This document shows positions 1-7,171 of a DNA stretch of 10,405 bases, one piece after another. The position numbers and the translations under genes are program-made. Source of the stretch: CAYRTV01 sp046483285 (lineage in GTDB: Bacteria; Acidobacteriota; Aminicenantia; Aminicenantales; Aminicenantaceae); the NCBI GenBank assembly GCA_046483285.1, contig JAWODN010000080.1, positions 1 through 10,405 on the forward strand, in the 5' to 3' direction. How positions within the stretch are numbered: the stretch's first letter is position 1; the number at the start of each line of letters is the position of its first letter. The notes beneath the pieces are model-generated. The model saw nothing but the letters and a program-made list of their open reading frames with translations, did no database searches and was not told where the DNA came from.

Positions 1-534
1 GTATCCGAATCCCCTCACGACCCCAATCTGATTTATGCCGGAACGGATGACGGAAAAGTCCATGTCACTAAAAACGGCGGGGAAAATTGGAGGGAAATCA
101 TGAACGGCCTGCCGTACCGGAAATGGGTCAGCCGGATCGTGGCTTCCCAGCACAATCCGAGCGTTGTCTATATGACCCAGAACGGAAAACGCGACGACGA
201 TTTCGCTCCTTATATCTGGAAATCCACCAATTACGGTCAAACCTGGATTGACATCACCAACAACATGCCCATCGGTCCGCTCAACGCTGTGATTGAAGAC
301 CCGGTTAATGAAAACATTCTGTACGTGGCGGCTGATGTGGGTGTGTACGTCACTAAAGACGGCGGAAAAACCTGGACCGTCATCGGCGGCGATCTGCCCA
401 CCGCTTATGTCCAGGATATCGTCATTCACCCCCGCGATAATGTGCTGGTGATCGCGACCCACGGCCGCGGCATGTTCGCCATGGACGCCGAGCCGATCAA
501 TAAAAAATCCCAGCGCCCCCGTTTCCGTTACTAA
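1..534 (+). CDS. BNR/Asp-box repeat protein, C-terminal part (5' end outside window)
   Basis: The frame is open from base 1 and gives 177 residues before TAA; the methionine at 100 is internal, so the true start lies upstream. Three Asp-box motifs of the S/T-x-D/N-x-G-x-T/N-W type are visible at residues 23-30 (TKNGGENW), 75-82 (STNYGQTW) and 118-125 (TKDGGKTW), each preceded by a strand such as NLIYAGTDDG or NILYVAADVG. This is the repeat of sialidase/sortilin (VPS10)-like beta-propellers. The VIHPRDN..VIATHGRG stretch near the end is typical of the last blade in large secreted 'WD40/YVTN/BNR-like' proteins of Acidobacteria-type genomes (family knowledge). The protein stops about 35 residues after that blade with a basic, low-complexity tail (KKSQRPRFRY) and has no Por/type IX sorting domain. 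It is probably exported, but the signal region is not in view. Enzymatic activity cannot be assigned; BNR repeats alone do not prove a glycosidase. Confidence 0.85.
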   Translation, partial: VSESPHDPNLIYAGTDDGKVHVTKNGGENWREIMNGLPYRKWVSRIVASQHNPSVVYMTQNGKRDDDFAPYIWKSTNYGQTWIDITNNMPIGPLNAVIEDPVNENILYVAADVGVYVTKDGGKTWTVIGGDLPTAYVQDIVIHPRDNVLVIATHGRGMFAMDAEPINKKSQRPRFRY

Positions 535-550
535 AGAAAAAGAATGAAGA

Positions 551-579
551 CGGCCCGCCGCACCGGCGGGCCGTTTTTT
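551..579 (+). terminator. Rho-independent terminator, possibly bidirectional
   Basis: A perfect 10-bp GC stem (551-560 CGGCCCGCCG with 564-573 CGGCGGGCCG) closes a 3-nt loop and is followed by six T (574-579). It lies 17 nt after the BNR gene stop. The opposite-strand GH127 gene ends at 578, so its TAA overlaps the T tract. Read on the minus strand, the same hairpin is followed by a looser pyrimidine-rich run (TCTTCATTCTTTTTC), so it may stop both convergent transcripts. Confidence 0.9.
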
Positions 580-2593
580 ATTTCAAAGTGGGAAACTCGG
601 TTATGCGCAGATTGGTGCACCCATAGGGAATTAAAATCAATTTCACCCGGTCCCCTGAAATATCCACAGGACTTTGCGGGAGGCCGCCGGCATAACCATT
701 GACTAATTCCCATGATTCAATCCGTATTCCTTTGACCGAGGCCGAAACCGGGGCCCCTTCCGGGGAAAATGGCATCGGGCCGACCGGATGTTCTTCGAAC
801 TGAAGATCGCGGTCCAAAGTGTTTTCCCCGGCATCCAGGGCGTAGTTCCATGGGGTGGTAGGATGAACCTCCCAGTCGCCGTGCGGCAGCTCCCGGTGGG
901 GTTTGTCCTGATGTATCCGTTTCCATTCCTCGCCGATTTTAAGAGAATAAACCAGCGGACCGCGCGTCACGGCTAAAGAATTTTCAAACCCCCGGATTCC
1001 CTGCGGCTTCATGGGAAAAGTCAACGAAATTTTTGTTTCCCCTTCCCATTCCCGCCGGAGATCATAATAATCTCCGGCCGGAGGCATGAAAATTTCCCCG
1101 CTATCCACCAGAACACGGGCATCCGACGTCCATTCCGGAATCCTCAGACGGAGGGGGAACGTGACCGGCTCGCCCGCTGTGATAAAAATCTCGATTTCCT
1201 CCCTGAAAGGATATTCCGTTTCCACCTTGACTGTCACCGGAATATCTTTGACCTCCACATCCATCTCGCAGGGAGCATAAGCCACCGCCGCCAGTCCGTC
1301 CTCATCCTGGGTCCTCATCCAGAGATGAGCCGCAAATTTTGGCCACCCCTGGCTGAAATTGGCCGTGCAGCAGCCGTAGTTGGGTTCCAATCCGAATATA
1401 TTCGATTCGGGGCCATTGGTCGTCCAGGGCCAGTCATCCCGGACGCTGCATAAAACCTGGTTTATCTGCTGGTCATACTGATGAGCCCACATATCCGGCT
1501 TAAACGTCGCAGGCAGGGCATTGAAAGCCAGCTTTTCCAACCGGTCGCCGAACCGGGCGTCTCCCATCACCGACAGCAGCACCTCCAGAGAATACATGTA
1601 TTCCACCACCGCGCACAATTCGATTCCCTGGATCGGGTTTTTCCCCGCCAGGCACTCATCGCCGGAGAATATTCCGGCCACGGTTCCGTGGTAGCGGTCC
1701 TGCTTTTCCATCATTTCATAAACCATCATCCGGTCTCCGGGATCACCAGTCAAACGCCACCATAAGGCCGGGGATTTGACCGCCATGGCGTTATTGACCA
1801 CATGTCCCATGTAGTTCCAATCCCCCTTGGCGGTCGGCTCAGTCAAAGGCCAGCGTTTGAAAAAATCAATCCAGTCGAATCCCTGACCCTGAAGTTTGAC
1901 AGCCAGATCGAGAAGCCATTTTTCTCCGGTATTCTCATAAGCCTGATAAATTCCCAGCAGCGCCTCAAACCAGCGGTATTTTCCCCAGTTGAAAAGCGGT
2001 CTTCGCCCGATATGGCCGTCCACCCAGCGGTAAATTCCCTGAATCACTTCCGGAACCCGCTCATCCCCGCCGGCCTCATAATACTGCAGCAGAGGTTTGG
2101 TCACCAAAAAAACAGCCCATAAATCATAACCGGAGGGATGGTCCACCGGCCCGATCCACCCGTTTTCGTCCTGATTTTCGATGACAATATCCATATATTT
2201 CCGGACCTTGGATATCATTTCCGGGTCTTGAAGCAGGTAAGCCAGCGGTATGAAACCGTCCAGCCAGTACGGCACCCGTTCCCAGGCTTCCGCCTCCCCC
2301 CCGAACCAGCCGCTGTTTTTAACATCCGGCCAGAATTCATCCAAGTGACCGCTCAGGCCTTCGGCTTGAATCCGGAGCTGATTTTTCAGCCAGCCGGCGG
2401 GACGCAAGGTCCCCAGAGGCAGGGGATGAAACTTCAGTTTTTGGATTTCAGGTGAAGAGGTTTCTTCGTAAGCAAAAACCACATCCAAGCCGGGGGCTTT
2501 TTCTTCAGGATGAGTGGATTCTCTGACAGTGCACCCGGCCGTTGTCAGCATAAACGCCAAAAAACAAACAGCCGCGGAAAACCGGTTATTCAT
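578..2593 (-). CDS. GH127-family (DUF1680) lipoprotein, putative beta-L-arabinofuranosidase
   Basis: This is a 671-residue protein. I place the start at the ATG 2593-2591 because GGGAGG (2599-2604) sits 5 nt upstream and the protein then begins with a clean lipoprotein signal: MNNRF, a hydrophobic core, and TTAGC with the lipidated Cys at residue 21. The longer in-frame ATG at 2629 overlaps the likely -10 box. Residue +2 is Thr, so the Lol rule predicts the outer membrane. The N-terminal half (about residues 55-430) has the helical DUF1680 look: PLGTLRPAGWL, WERVPYWLDG, FNWGKYRWFEALLG. Catalytic features of GH127 are present: the acid/base candidate Glu313 (GDECLAG), Glu325-x-Cys327 (IELC) and Cys408-Cys409 (YGCC). 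These match the Zn ligands and nucleophilic Cys of HypBA1 (Glu338, Cys340, Cys417, Cys418) with similar spacing. The remainder is beta-rich. Family members release L-arabinofuranose, but specificity varies and no polysaccharide cluster is visible nearby. It is transcribed alone, convergent with the BNR gene. Confidence 0.9.
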   Translation of the reverse strand: MNNRFSAAVCFLAFMLTTAGCTVRESTHPEEKAPGLDVVFAYEETSSPEIQKLKFHPLPLGTLRPAGWLKNQLRIQAEGLSGHLDEFWPDVKNSGWFGGEAEAWERVPYWLDGFIPLAYLLQDPEMISKVRKYMDIVIENQDENGWIGPVDHPSGYDLWAVFLVTKPLLQYYEAGGDERVPEVIQGIYRWVDGHIGRRPLFNWGKYRWFEALLGIYQAYENTGEKWLLDLAVKLQGQGFDWIDFFKRWPLTEPTAKGDWNYMGHVVNNAMAVKSPALWWRLTGDPGDRMMVYEMMEKQDRYHGTVAGIFSGDECLAGKNPIQGIELCAVVEYMYSLEVLLSVMGDARFGDRLEKLAFNALPATFKPDMWAHQYDQQINQVLCSVRDDWPWTTNGPESNIFGLEPNYGCCTANFSQGWPKFAAHLWMRTQDEDGLAAVAYAPCEMDVEVKDIPVTVKVETEYPFREEIEIFITAGEPVTFPLRLRIPEWTSDARVLVDSGEIFMPPAGDYYDLRREWEGETKISLTFPMKPQGIRGFENSLAVTRGPLVYSLKIGEEWKRIHQDKPHRELPHGDWEVHPTTPWNYALDAGENTLDRDLQFEEHPVGPMPFSPEGAPVSASVKGIRIESWELVNGYAGGLPQSPVDISGDRVKLILIPYGCTNLRITEFPTLK

Positions 2594-2624
2594 ATCATCC
2601 TCCCGTTTATTTCGTTTTACTTTT

Positions 2625-2654
2625 ATCATACCTTAACTGACCTATTAATTCGAA
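2625..2654 (-). promoter_or_regulatory. Candidate sigma70-like promoter for the GH127 lipoprotein gene
   Basis: On the minus strand a TATGAT -10 box (2625-2630, one mismatch to TATAAT) lies 18 nt downstream of a weak TTCGAA -35 (2649-2654). The predicted start near 2618 leaves a leader of about 25 nt containing the GGGAGG ribosome site. The -35 match is poor, so the call rests mostly on the -10 and its position. Confidence 0.35.
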
Positions 2655-2659
2655 AATAA

Positions 2660-2687
2660 CCTGGCTTATTCATAAAAAAATTGCGAT
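2660..2687 (+). repeat. Dispersed intergenic repeat, copy 1 (28 nt)
   Basis: This copy begins CCTGGCTTATTC and ends TTGCGAT, with a run of seven A in between. It matches the reverse complement of 10183-10210 at 25 of 28 positions by eye, and a more diverged copy lies at 9860-9885. A partial copy (CTGACCTATT, 2637-2646) precedes it. It sits between the GH127 promoter and the hairpin at 2712-2742. I infer a mobile or REP-like element end and do not recognise the family. Confidence 0.6.
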
Positions 2688-2694
2688 GCCACCA

Positions 2695-2709
2695 TACCCT
2701 TCGGGCGGG
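2695..2709 (+). repeat. 15-bp repeat TACCCTTCGGGCGGG, copy 1
   Basis: The 15 bases are identical to the reverse complement of 10065-10079. It lies 7 nt from the 28-nt repeat here but about 103 nt from it in the second locus. The order and relative orientation of the two blocks is the same at both places, which suggests a shared composite element with a length-variable middle. Confidence 0.6.
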
Positions 2710-2711
2710 CC

Positions 2712-2742
2712 GGGCGGAAAAGGCGTCTCGCCTTTCCCGCCC
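2712..2742. repeat. Strong intergenic hairpin, 14-bp arms
   Basis: Arms 2712-2725 (GGGCGGAAAAGGCG) and 2729-2742 (CGCCTTTCCCGCCC) pair with one A-C mismatch around a 3-nt TCT loop. Neither side has a T run, and the flanking genes start away from it, so it is not an ordinary terminator. It resembles the palindromic core of a REP/MITE-type element and adjoins both repeat blocks. Confidence 0.6.
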
Positions 2743-2833
2743 CATTCATACTTTAGGGTCAGTTTGAATCAACTGAATTAACGGAGTACACTGGATAAGC
2801 AATGCTTTCCATCTTCCAGCTAATCGTTCAATC

Positions 2834-2839
2834 TAAAAT
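2834..2839 (+). promoter_or_regulatory. Weak candidate -10 box for the FkbM/nuclease gene group
   Basis: TAAAAT (one mismatch to TATAAT) lies 32 nt before the FkbM start. No convincing -35 is found at 16-18 nt spacing. Upstream there is a small dyad TCAGTT-N6-AACTGA (2759-2776). This is the only plausible -10 between the hairpin and the gene, and the evidence is thin. Confidence 0.2.
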
Positions 2840-2871
2840 AGAAGGACTCAATAGAAGGCCCCAAAAAACCC

Positions 2872-3696
2872 ATGTCTGCTGAAACGGATTTTGCTTACCT
2901 TAAGTCCTGCCTGTTCCGGCCGGAGGATTCAGCCAAGCTGGATGAGATAGCTGAAACCCGCCGCTGCATCCGCTTCGAAGGCAGGGTTTTCACCGATACC
3001 CGGTTTATCGATATCCAATTCGGAGAACTGCTTTTCATGCTGCGCCGGGATTTGGCCCCCGCTTCCCTTGATACGTATATCGAAATATTCCGGGATCAGG
3101 CCCATATGAAAATCCCGGAATTTCAGCCTGAACACTGCTCCTCGGTTATCGACGCCGGTGCCAACGAAGGGTTTTACTCGCTTCATATGAAATCCCGCAA
3201 TCCGGATATCCCCATCATAAGCGTGGAGCCGTCCCCGGAAATATTTGACATTTTAACCCGGAATATCCGTGTGAACAAATTCAGCGGTATCCATGCCGTC
3301 AACTTCGCCCTCAGCGACAGGAGCGGCCCGGGCGCGCTGGAAACCTATCCTCATGTGAGTTCCGTATCCTCGGAAAATATCCTGCAGCTTAACCGGTCCT
3401 GGATTAAACCTGAACGCATCCGAACCACTGCGGTTCATATGGCCACTCTTCCAGCCTTGTTGAAAGATCTGAACTGGGAGGATGCGGATCTGCTCAAAAT
3501 CGATACCGAAGGATCCGAAATGAAAATCCTTAAGGGAAGCGAGCCGGTCCTGGAACGCATCCGAAAGATCGTGGTGGAATGGCACACCCCTGAACTGCGG
3601 GAAAAATGCACACGGTTTTTACTGGACCGGAATTTTCAGTTGGTCCATGAAGAACGCCGCCGGACCGGAGATTCCTATTTCATCAATATTGATTAA
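2872..3696 (+). CDS. FkbM-family SAM-dependent methyltransferase
   Basis: A 274-residue protein of usual length for the FkbM family (Methyltransf_21). A Rossmann SAM-binding motif I is at residues 92-104 (VIDAGANEGFYSL), followed by the acidic ribose-binding residue Glu119 in SVEPSPEIF. The FkbM hallmark LLKIDTEGSEMKILKG is at residues 207-222. There is no signal peptide, so it should be cytoplasmic. The family O-methylates sugars, polyketide-derived groups and similar small or glycan substrates; the target here cannot be read. The ribosome site is weak: GAAGG at 2854-2858 is 13 nt from the ATG, but no better in-frame start precedes the conserved core. It is 47 nt upstream of the nuclease gene and codirectional, so co-transcription is possible, with no obvious functional link to DNA repair. 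Confidence 0.88.
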   Translation: MSAETDFAYLKSCLFRPEDSAKLDEIAETRRCIRFEGRVFTDTRFIDIQFGELLFMLRRDLAPASLDTYIEIFRDQAHMKIPEFQPEHCSSVIDAGANEGFYSLHMKSRNPDIPIISVEPSPEIFDILTRNIRVNKFSGIHAVNFALSDRSGPGALETYPHVSSVSSENILQLNRSWIKPERIRTTAVHMATLPALLKDLNWEDADLLKIDTEGSEMKILKGSEPVLERIRKIVVEWHTPELREKCTRFLLDRNFQLVHEERRRTGDSYFINID

Positions 3697-3743
3697 GGGG
3701 AGGAAATTTTAATATACTGGTAACCGCCTCCTGGAAGGTCATC

Positions 3744-4805
3744 ATGAAAATACTGCACACGGCGGACATCCACCTGCGTGAATACGAAGATGAAAGATGG
3801 GCGGCCCTGGAGAATATCATCCAGAGGGGGAAAAAAGAGAAGGTGAATCTGTGCCTCATCAGCGGAGATCTCTTTAACCAGGGGGTGGACGCGGAAAAAC
3901 TGCGGCCGAAAATCCGCAAGCTGTTTTCCGGAAACGGTTTTAAGATTCTCATCATTCCGGGAAACCATGACAAAGATTGCTTCCGCCCGGGTTTGTTTTT
4001 CGGCGAAGACACCGTCATCTTGAATGAGTTAACCCACCCCTTCGAAGATGAGAGCATCCGGATCGCCGGGCTCCCTTTCGAGCCTCTGGAAGGGCAGAGA
4101 CTCCTCGACAGGCTGTCCGGCTTAAAAAAGGTATTCACCCGGGATAAAATCAACATCCTGATCTGCCATGGAGAATTGCTTGATTCTTTTTTCTCCAGGC
4201 GCGATTTCGGAGATGAAGGCGGCGGACGCTACATGCCCTTCTGGCTGTGGTATTTCCATGACCTTAACGCGGATTATGTGCTGGCCGGGCATTTCCACAG
4301 CCGTTTCGATGTCCGCAAACTGGAAAAGCAGGGCTATTTCGTCTATCCCGGATCCCCGGTCTCCATCACCAGAAAAGAAACCGGCCGCCGGAAAGTCAAC
4401 CTGTTTGAACCGGGCCGGGAACCTGGAGAATATGAGATGGATTCCTTCCATTTCGAGTCAAAGGATCTGTTCCTTGATCCTTTCACAGACACCCATCCCC
4501 TATCGCTTATCCGGGAAAAAATGAAAGGGCTTCATCCGGAAGCCCGGGTGCTGATGACAATAAACGGATTTGTTGACGGAAAAAAATTGGGCATGAATGA
4601 AACCGTCCTCCGGGACAAGATCAAAGATGCCGCCGGCCCTCAACTCGAAGAGCTGTCGTTTGAAGCCACCGACGTTCAGACTATTATATCCAACAGCCTT
4701 TTCCAGGATTTTAAAGCCAAAGTGGAAGCGGGAGAATTTGAAGACGAAATGAAGGCGTCTCTTTTGGAATACACCCTCCGGGCCATGATCGAGGCCGAGT
4801 CATGA
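3744..4805 (+). CDS. SbcD/Mre11-like metallophosphoesterase (YhaO-type nuclease subunit)
   Basis: A 353-residue calcineurin-like phosphoesterase of the DNA repair exonuclease group (COG0420). All metal-binding motifs are present in order: Asp8-x-His10 (HTADIH), Asp42 (SGDLF), Asn74-His75-Asp (GNHD), His142 (CHGE), and His183-x-His185 (AGHFHS). The C-terminal third (about residues 240-353) is the less conserved cap/ATPase-interaction region, ending in a helix. The start is supported by GGAAGG (3733-3738) 5 nt upstream and by the family's usual N-terminus MKILHTADIH. Its stop overlaps the next start (ATGA, 4802-4805), giving translational coupling. In family terms it should be the Mn-dependent endo/exonuclease partner of the downstream ATPase, acting on DNA ends. 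It is closer in partner and length to Bacillus YhaO than to E. coli SbcD; I infer this from the companion gene. Confidence 0.9.
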   Translation: MKILHTADIHLREYEDERWAALENIIQRGKKEKVNLCLISGDLFNQGVDAEKLRPKIRKLFSGNGFKILIIPGNHDKDCFRPGLFFGEDTVILNELTHPFEDESIRIAGLPFEPLEGQRLLDRLSGLKKVFTRDKINILICHGELLDSFFSRRDFGDEGGGRYMPFWLWYFHDLNADYVLAGHFHSRFDVRKLEKQGYFVYPGSPVSITRKETGRRKVNLFEPGREPGEYEMDSFHFESKDLFLDPFTDTHPLSLIREKMKGLHPEARVLMTINGFVDGKKLGMNETVLRDKIKDAAGPQLEELSFEATDVQTIISNSLFQDFKAKVEAGEFEDEMKASLLEYTLRAMIEAES

Positions 4806-7120
4806 GGATCCGGGAATATCTCATCAGCCGCTACGGTCCCCTCAAAGAATCCGGCCGCATCCGGCCCGGTGATTTCACGCTGTTCTACGGGCCCAATGAA
4901 AACGGCAAAACCCTGACCATCGACGCGATTTTGAAACTCCTTTTCGGTAAAGAGGTCAAGAAATTCGATAAGATTCACCGTGTGGATGAAGATCCCCACG
5001 GCTTCATTATTATTCAGGATGAAAACAAACAAACCTTCCAGCTCCCGGAGAAAGGGGATTTAACCGGCCTGACCGGGATAAACCCCAACGAAGCCCGCAA
5101 TATTTTTGTTATCCGCGACAGCGATCTTTCCCTTCATGAAGAAAGTGAGCATTACCGCACGGTCACCGACAAACTCACCGGAATGCGGACCGAACAGATT
5201 GAAAACGTTACCAAAGAGCTTCTGAATATCGGGCGCGTGACCCCTTCCGGCCTTTTCACAAACCGGGAAGACAAGGTCAGAGAGCGGATGAACCAGGCCG
5301 AAACGCTTTTGGATGTTATTCGGCAAAAGAAAAAAAATCTTCGGATCGAAAAGGCGGATACCAGGGAAAAAGAACGGGCGGAAATCTCCGATTCAATCCG
5401 GAAGCTGAATCATAAATCGGAGCTTTGCCGTCTGGCCAAAAAAAGAAAAAACTTCGAAAAAGGTTCCGCCGCCGTCCAGGCGTTGAAAAAATCCCGCCGG
5501 GGTTTGGATTCGCTTCAGGGCTTCAATGACCGGGAGGAACAGACCTGGGTGGAATATGAACGGGATATTCAGCAGGGGGGCCGCGAGGAAAACCGGATGA
5601 AGCAGAAACTGAAACAAGAAACCCTGGAATTTAAAACCCTGGAAGAGACGGCACGGAAATTAAGGCAGGAGTTCGAGATTATCGACCAAACCCGCAGCCG
5701 AATCGATCAAGAGCTCAAAACCGACATGAAAAATTACGAAATAAAAGCCGGGGAGCTTAAAGAAAAGGAAGGAAAATCCCGCTTCTATATGATAAGCGCC
5801 GCCGTGTCATTTCTGCTGACGGTTCTATTCACCATCGCCCTTATTTTAAACCCCGGGGAAATCTTCCTTGTCCCGTTTCCGGCGGTTTTTCTTCTCCTCA
5901 CCGCCGTTTTCGGCATGCAGCGATACATTGTTGTCCGCGATCGTTCCTGGCTGGCCGGTTTGCTCGAGAGAATCAAGCTCAACCTGGCTAAATTCAAAAT
6001 TCGCGGGGACAATATCGAAGATCTATATGCCGCCGTCCAGGAATTCGACCATCACTGGAAGATGAAAAAGAAACAGTTCGAAGACGCCGAAAACCGCTTG
6101 CGCCTGCAGCAAAACACGATACGCACGCTCCGGGACGAAGAACTCCCCCGCATTCAGAGCAGCATAGAAGAGGCGGAGGCCGGGATCCGTAAAATAAAAG
6201 ACCGCACCGGGGTCAAAACTCTTTCCGAATACCGGGAAAAAATCAAAGAACGGGAAGACAGGCAAAACACAATCAAAAATCAAATCAATTTGCTGTCCGC
6301 CCTTTTCGGCAGGGACTTTGATGATCTTGAAGCCAATATCGAGGAATGGGAAAAGGACGTCCGCCGCCTGGAACCATACCGGGACCAGGCCCTGAGTTTG
6401 GAATACAGGCCGGAAGAATACGAACAACTTCAGAATCAGCAGAGGGAACTGGAAGAAAAAAAAGAGCTGGTGGAAAATGATATCCGGGACTTTCAAAAAC
6501 AGCTCCGGGAAGTGGAACAGGATGCCAACCGCATTCTCGAGCCGGAATCCGAACACCTGCCCTGCAAAACCTCAGTGGACTTAATGGAAATTGAAAATCA
6601 AGTCCGAAATTTCATCTCCACCTATAAAAAACGGGCGGAAATCATTTTGAAAGCCCAAGGCATTTTTCAACACATCATGAGGGAAGAAGAGGAAAAGGTA
6701 ACCCGGCTTTTCGGAAAGGACAGCGCCGTGTCCCGGCGGTTCGCAAGAATCACCGGAAACCGGTACCGGGAAGTCCATTTCGATCCGGAAACAAAACAAG
6801 TCATGGTGACAACCCGCCCGGGAGAAACTTTGGAAGCCGGAAAGCTTTCCGGCGGAACCTATGACCAGCTCTACCTTTCCATCCGCCTGGGACTCGGCGA
6901 GAGCTTGATGTCAGACCGGACCGGATTTTTCATCCTGGATGATCCTTTTATCAAAGCCGACATCGAGCGTCTGCGGGAGCAGATGGTCGTCCTTAAACAA
7001 ATCGCCTCCTCAGGGTGGCAGGTCCTCTACTTTTCCGCCAAGGACGAGGTCAAACAGATGCTGATCCGGGACATTCAAGACGGCGCGGTGGAATTGGTCT
7101 CTTTGCCCGGTTTGATTTAA
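4802..7120 (+). CDS. YhaN/SbcC-like ATPase with central transmembrane hairpin
   Basis: A 772-residue SMC/Rad50-type ATPase. The N-terminal lobe holds Walker A GPNENGKT (residues 30-37). Long charged coiled coils run at about 155-325 and 385-630. The C-terminal lobe has an ABC signature KLSGGT (681-686) and Walker B FFILDDPF (709-716). Between the coils, where Rad50/SbcC has a CxxC zinc hook, there are two hydrophobic segments (about 327-349 and 354-371) split by a short NPGE turn and flanked by basic residues, predicting an in-out-in membrane hairpin. There are only two cysteines (209 and 588) and no hook. This architecture fits the YhaN group (AAA_27). The ATG overlaps the nuclease stop, so the two are made as a coupled pair, presumably a membrane-tethered Mre11-Rad50-like complex for DNA-end processing. 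It is intact and ends 14 nt before the -35 of the next transcription unit, with no strong terminator between. Confidence 0.88.
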   Translation: MRIREYLISRYGPLKESGRIRPGDFTLFYGPNENGKTLTIDAILKLLFGKEVKKFDKIHRVDEDPHGFIIIQDENKQTFQLPEKGDLTGLTGINPNEARNIFVIRDSDLSLHEESEHYRTVTDKLTGMRTEQIENVTKELLNIGRVTPSGLFTNREDKVRERMNQAETLLDVIRQKKKNLRIEKADTREKERAEISDSIRKLNHKSELCRLAKKRKNFEKGSAAVQALKKSRRGLDSLQGFNDREEQTWVEYERDIQQGGREENRMKQKLKQETLEFKTLEETARKLRQEFEIIDQTRSRIDQELKTDMKNYEIKAGELKEKEGKSRFYMISAAVSFLLTVLFTIALILNPGEIFLVPFPAVFLLLTAVFGMQRYIVVRDRSWLAGLLERIKLNLAKFKIRGDNIEDLYAAVQEFDHHWKMKKKQFEDAENRLRLQQNTIRTLRDEELPRIQSSIEEAEAGIRKIKDRTGVKTLSEYREKIKEREDRQNTIKNQINLLSALFGRDFDDLEANIEEWEKDVRRLEPYRDQALSLEYRPEEYEQLQNQQRELEEKKELVENDIRDFQKQLREVEQDANRILEPESEHLPCKTSVDLMEIENQVRNFISTYKKRAEIILKAQGIFQHIMREEEEKVTRLFGKDSAVSRRFARITGNRYREVHFDPETKQVMVTTRPGETLEAGKLSGGTYDQLYLSIRLGLGESLMSDRTGFFILDDPFIKADIERLREQMVVLKQIASSGWQVLYFSAKDEVKQMLIRDIQDGAVELVSLPGLI

Positions 7121-7134
7121 AAAATTGAAAAAGA

Positions 7135-7163
7135 TTGACAAATTCTAACAATTTTGTCATATT
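7135..7163 (+). promoter_or_regulatory. Sigma70-like promoter with overlapping dyad (operator candidate)
   Basis: A perfect -35 TTGACA (7135-7140) is followed by exactly 17 nt and CATATT (7158-7163, 4 of 6 to TATAAT). A dyad TGACAAA-N10-TTTGTCA (7136-7142 and 7153-7159) overlaps the -35 and enters the -10, the layout of a repressor site. Predicted transcription begins about 7170-7171, directly at the small ORF's ATG (7172). Confidence 0.65.
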
Positions 7164-7171
7164 AAATTCAA

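Noticed and set aside
2594..2629. Upstream ATG extending the GH127 protein by 12 residues
   Set aside because: It would put a charged stretch before the signal peptide, overlaps the probable -10 box, and the downstream ATG has the good GGGAGG site.
2712..2742. The hairpin as a transcription terminator
   Set aside because: There is no T tract on either strand and both neighbouring genes are transcribed away from it.
3697..3719. GGGGAGG followed by an in-frame CTG as an alternative start of the nuclease gene
   Set aside because: The SD-like motif is too far from the CTG, and the ATG at 3744 has its own GGAAGG and gives the canonical family N-terminus.
3683..4156. A 157-codon minus-strand ORF opposite the nuclease gene
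   Set aside because: The plus strand here encodes the conserved DIH, GDLF and GNHD motifs; the antisense product is Ser/Arg-rich and domainless.
6023..6556. A 177-codon minus-strand ORF opposite the ATPase
   Set aside because: It is the antisense shadow of a Lys/Glu-rich coiled coil (hence its Phe/Leu-rich product) with no start signal.
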